DNA of 6,757 bases from Firmicutes bacterium CAG:145 (GTDB lineage: Bacteria > Bacillota > Clostridia > Peptostreptococcales > Anaerovoracaceae). Shown here piece by piece: positions 4,627-6,757 of this stretch (its first letter is position 1; every line of letters starts with the position of its first letter). The stretch spans positions 42,367 through 49,123 of the forward strand of contig FR882587.1 of assembly GCA_000435715.1 (NCBI GenBank), given 5' to 3'. The position numbers and the translations under genes were made by a program. Below the pieces are notes generated by a model. The model saw only the letters and a program-made list of their open reading frames with translations, made no database searches and was not told where the DNA came from.

Positions 4627-6757
4627 CTATACAGCGTAGGCGGTTAGAAACGCCGCAAGAGCTTTCAGGATAGCAGCAAGGCTGATACCTGTAAAAATAA
4701 TCAACAAAATTAAAATTATAAGTAAAGTGACCATTGCTACCGTTTCTAACGACGGTAAACTCTCCATTATACTTTCAAATTCCTCTTTAAAGGTGGTATC
4801 ATTCGTTATCGTAATACTAACATATACGCAAAGTTTTTCTGTTTCTGGTTGATCATTGAAAACTTCTTCTTCGATTCCGTATCGGAAGACAAGCTTGCCA
4901 TCTGAGCTTATCTCATACGAGAATACAACTTTTCCATTTCCTATTTCGCTCGCCAGCGTAGATATCGTTTTAAAAGCTCCATTTCCTCCAATAGCTTCTC
5001 TGGTTTCAGCATCCAGAGACTCAAATTCAGATGATACAATCTCCATCTGAGCTTCATCAAACTTGCCGTTAGATACGATAATCTGCACGAAGTCTTCCTC
5101 CGGCAAATTTAGTGCCTCTGAAATGCTGACTTTATAATTGGCCTCGAGATTCGGAATTTTCATTAAAAGAGTTTCTTTTTCAAGTACCATTTCTATCGGC
5201 ACACCATATCCCAGTTCATCAAAAATCTGTTCGGCTCTATCAATATAAGCTTCCGTTTTTTTGCTGCTTATATACGCCTCATCATAATTTTCAACATGGT
5301 TAAATCCTGAGTACCTTCCTGAATATGCATCCTTATCTAAATCGAAGTTAACGGAAGCTCCCGTAAATACATATTCATGAAATTGATCGAAAGCCCAGTT
5401 TGTCGGTATTCTGTAGCCCATATTTCCACTGTAGCCCGTAGACATATCTCCTACAAAACTACTCTTTGCAAGCCCTTCATCGGAGACTCTCGTACAAGTA
5501 TTTCTGGAACCGTAAATTCCTACTTTATAGTAGAGAGGTTTGCCTTTTAAAGCTTCTCTTATGCCTCTGAAATACGGAATGGCATTAGCAGTAACCTGAT
5601 AATCCATCATATCGCAATCTACTGCAAAATAGATGAATTCTCCCTCGGGAACCCCTAAGTTTTTTGCTGCATTAAAGGCTTTTACTCCATCCTCCAGTCC
5701 TTGTTCGTAAGTGTAGTAAGAAACTACCGGGTTGTTATCCTGATAAATCGCAAATACCCTCAATCCTGCCGAAAAAACTGCTGACAGTTCTTCCTTTGTC
5801 ATCGCTTTCGGCCGTGCAGTGCTTCCCGAGCCTACATATCCGGTCAAATATCTTCCCACATATCTGTACCCTTCATTATATAGGGCTGTCGCTTTATCTG
5901 CATTTAGTACCGTAGCGCAGTCGCAGCCCAAGGCTGCCCTGTCCGGGTTTCCCTTGCTGATAAACAGCGACATCCAAGTGTTGACATCCAGCTGTCTCGT
6001 AATAGGCAGAGCATGGGCTACCTGAAATGTCTCGATAGCCAGCTGGAGCGCCGGCACCCACTTTCTTTCGGTATTATCCAAGTAGCCGTTGCAGATCAGG
6101 GCTACGCTGGCAATCCACACCCAGTCGGGATTTGCTGCGGCATTGGTTGCATTTATCACCTTCAGCGCACCCTTGGTTCCGTTACCGAAATTGCCGTTTG
6201 AGACTTCCGGGGCAAATCCTTCCACGGCCTGAAGCACCTGGATTATAGCGGTATTCATCTCTCTGCCGTAAAGTCCGTCGCAAGGGATTATTCCCGTATA
6301 GTTTTTATAGTCCTTATTGATGGTCTGCTGGATTCCTCTTATGGCTTCGGTTCCGCCGTAGCCCGAAAGCAGTACAAACTGCTTCATCGACAGCAGGGCT
6401 TCCATTATCTCCATGGTGACCGTAGAATTTCCGCCTATACCCATGTCGGCTTTCAGTTCTTCTACCGAATCGGCCGACTGACCCTTATAGTAACCAGTTA
6501 TGCTTCCGGTTTCCGCATAATATCCTTTGCACCAGAGAGCGCACTGTATTATGCTGTGAACGTTGTCCGTATCGGTATCGTCCGCCGCCTGCCGGGTTAT
6601 TCCGCCCGGATACTTCGCATTAAACTTACCTCTTGTGGTCGGCCCGATAACGGCTGCTGTCTCTGCCATACCCAGCTCGATCTGAAGGGCTATTATGAGG
6701 CCGTTTATCGTTCCCCATCCTGTAGCTCCGTCTTCTGCGACTCTTGTATAACGGCTG
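4627..6757 (-). CDS. Large wall-associated protein with DUF1906 domain and hydrophobic C-terminus (5' end outside window)
   Basis: The frame is open to the window edge, so the true start lies beyond 6757. The ATG at 6669 has no ribosome binding site, and the codons before it read as a continuing domain (GWGTINGLIIALQIELG). Numbering from that Met, residues 1-240 contain several peptidoglycan-binding-like segments (for example HSIIQCALWCKGYY, IRGIQQTI with DGLYGREMNTAI, and LQLAIETFQ). Residues 246-455 match the DUF1906/Rv2525c-like glycoside-hydrolase fold: GCDCA, RYLTG, FAIYQ, FAVDCD, GIYGS, WAFDQF and FDLDKDAYSG. Members of this family are wall-associated, and enzymatic activity is often unproven. 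Residues 456-640 are an acidic alpha/beta region that I do not recognise. Residues 643-680 are almost wholly hydrophobic, with one lysine (669), enough for one or two membrane helices. A signal peptide cannot be judged. It is followed by a hairpin and the 264-aa gene. Confidence 0.85.
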   Translation of the reverse strand, partial: SRYTRVAEDGATGWGTINGLIIALQIELGMAETAAVIGPTTRGKFNAKYPGGITRQAADDTDTDNVHSIIQCALWCKGYYAETGSITGYYKGQSADSVEELKADMGIGGNSTVTMEIMEALLSMKQFVLLSGYGGTEAIRGIQQTINKDYKNYTGIIPCDGLYGREMNTAIIQVLQAVEGFAPEVSNGNFGNGTKGALKVINATNAAANPDWVWIASVALICNGYLDNTERKWVPALQLAIETFQVAHALPITRQLDVNTWMSLFISKGNPDRAALGCDCATVLNADKATALYNEGYRYVGRYLTGYVGSGSTARPKAMTKEELSAVFSAGLRVFAIYQDNNPVVSYYTYEQGLEDGVKAFNAAKNLGVPEGEFIYFAVDCDMMDYQVTANAIPYFRGIREALKGKPLYYKVGIYGSRNTCTRVSDEGLAKSSFVGDMSTGYSGNMGYRIPTNWAFDQFHEYVFTGASVNFDLDKDAYSGRYSGFNHVENYDEAYISSKKTEAYIDRAEQIFDELGYGVPIEMVLEKETLLMKIPNLEANYKVSISEALNLPEEDFVQIIVSNGKFDEAQMEIVSSEFESLDAETREAIGGNGAFKTISTLASEIGNGKVVFSYEISSDGKLVFRYGIEEEVFNDQPETEKLCVYVSITITNDTTFKEEFESIMESLPSLETVAMVTLLIILILLIIFTGISLAAILKALAAFLTAYAV

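Noticed and set aside
6669..6671. Met at 6669 as the true start of the large protein
   Set aside because: The frame is open upstream to the window edge, those codons continue a domain-like sequence, and there is no ribosome binding site.

Overview
The window looks like an accessory region of a low-GC Gram-positive bacterium, most likely an anaerobic clostridium-like Firmicute. The reasons are AT-rich coding sequence, purine-rich GGGGAG/AGGAGG ribosome binding sites, consensus sigma-A promoters and a large wall-associated DUF1906 (Rv2525c-like glycoside-hydrolase-fold) protein. I cannot name the species.

Layout. Bases 1-404 hold no convincing gene. They carry a palindromic array of four related ~46-base units (two on each strand, 58-303), two of which also read as intrinsic terminators. 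A minus-strand operon (2085 down to 405) follows. It encodes a 145-aa and a 140-aa single-pass membrane protein, overlapping by 8 bases, and then a 261-aa protein with two membrane helices and a TPR-like helical tail. A divergent promoter pair separates this operon from a plus-strand 149-aa four-helix membrane protein (2292-2741). Downstream, still on the plus strand, lie decayed relatives of the operon's first two genes: a remnant of the 145-aa gene (about 2742-3067) and a frameshifted relative of the 140-aa gene (3218-3639). A second intact TPR-like gene (264 aa, 3690-4484, minus strand, own promoter) is a clear paralogue of the 261-aa gene. The right third is the 3' part of a large minus-strand gene (4627 to beyond 6757) with peptidoglycan-binding-like segments, a DUF1906 domain, an unrecognised region of about 190 residues and a strongly hydrophobic C-terminus.

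How they may work together. A large wall-directed protein with a hydrophobic tail stands next to several small, diverged, duplicated and partly decayed membrane proteins. That pattern resembles an effector with an array of immunity-like partners, but this is inference from architecture and order only. What the sequence shows directly is repeated duplication and rearrangement: paralogues with conserved ends, a module copied in inverted orientation and decayed, and a nearly identical 24-base leader in front of two different genes.
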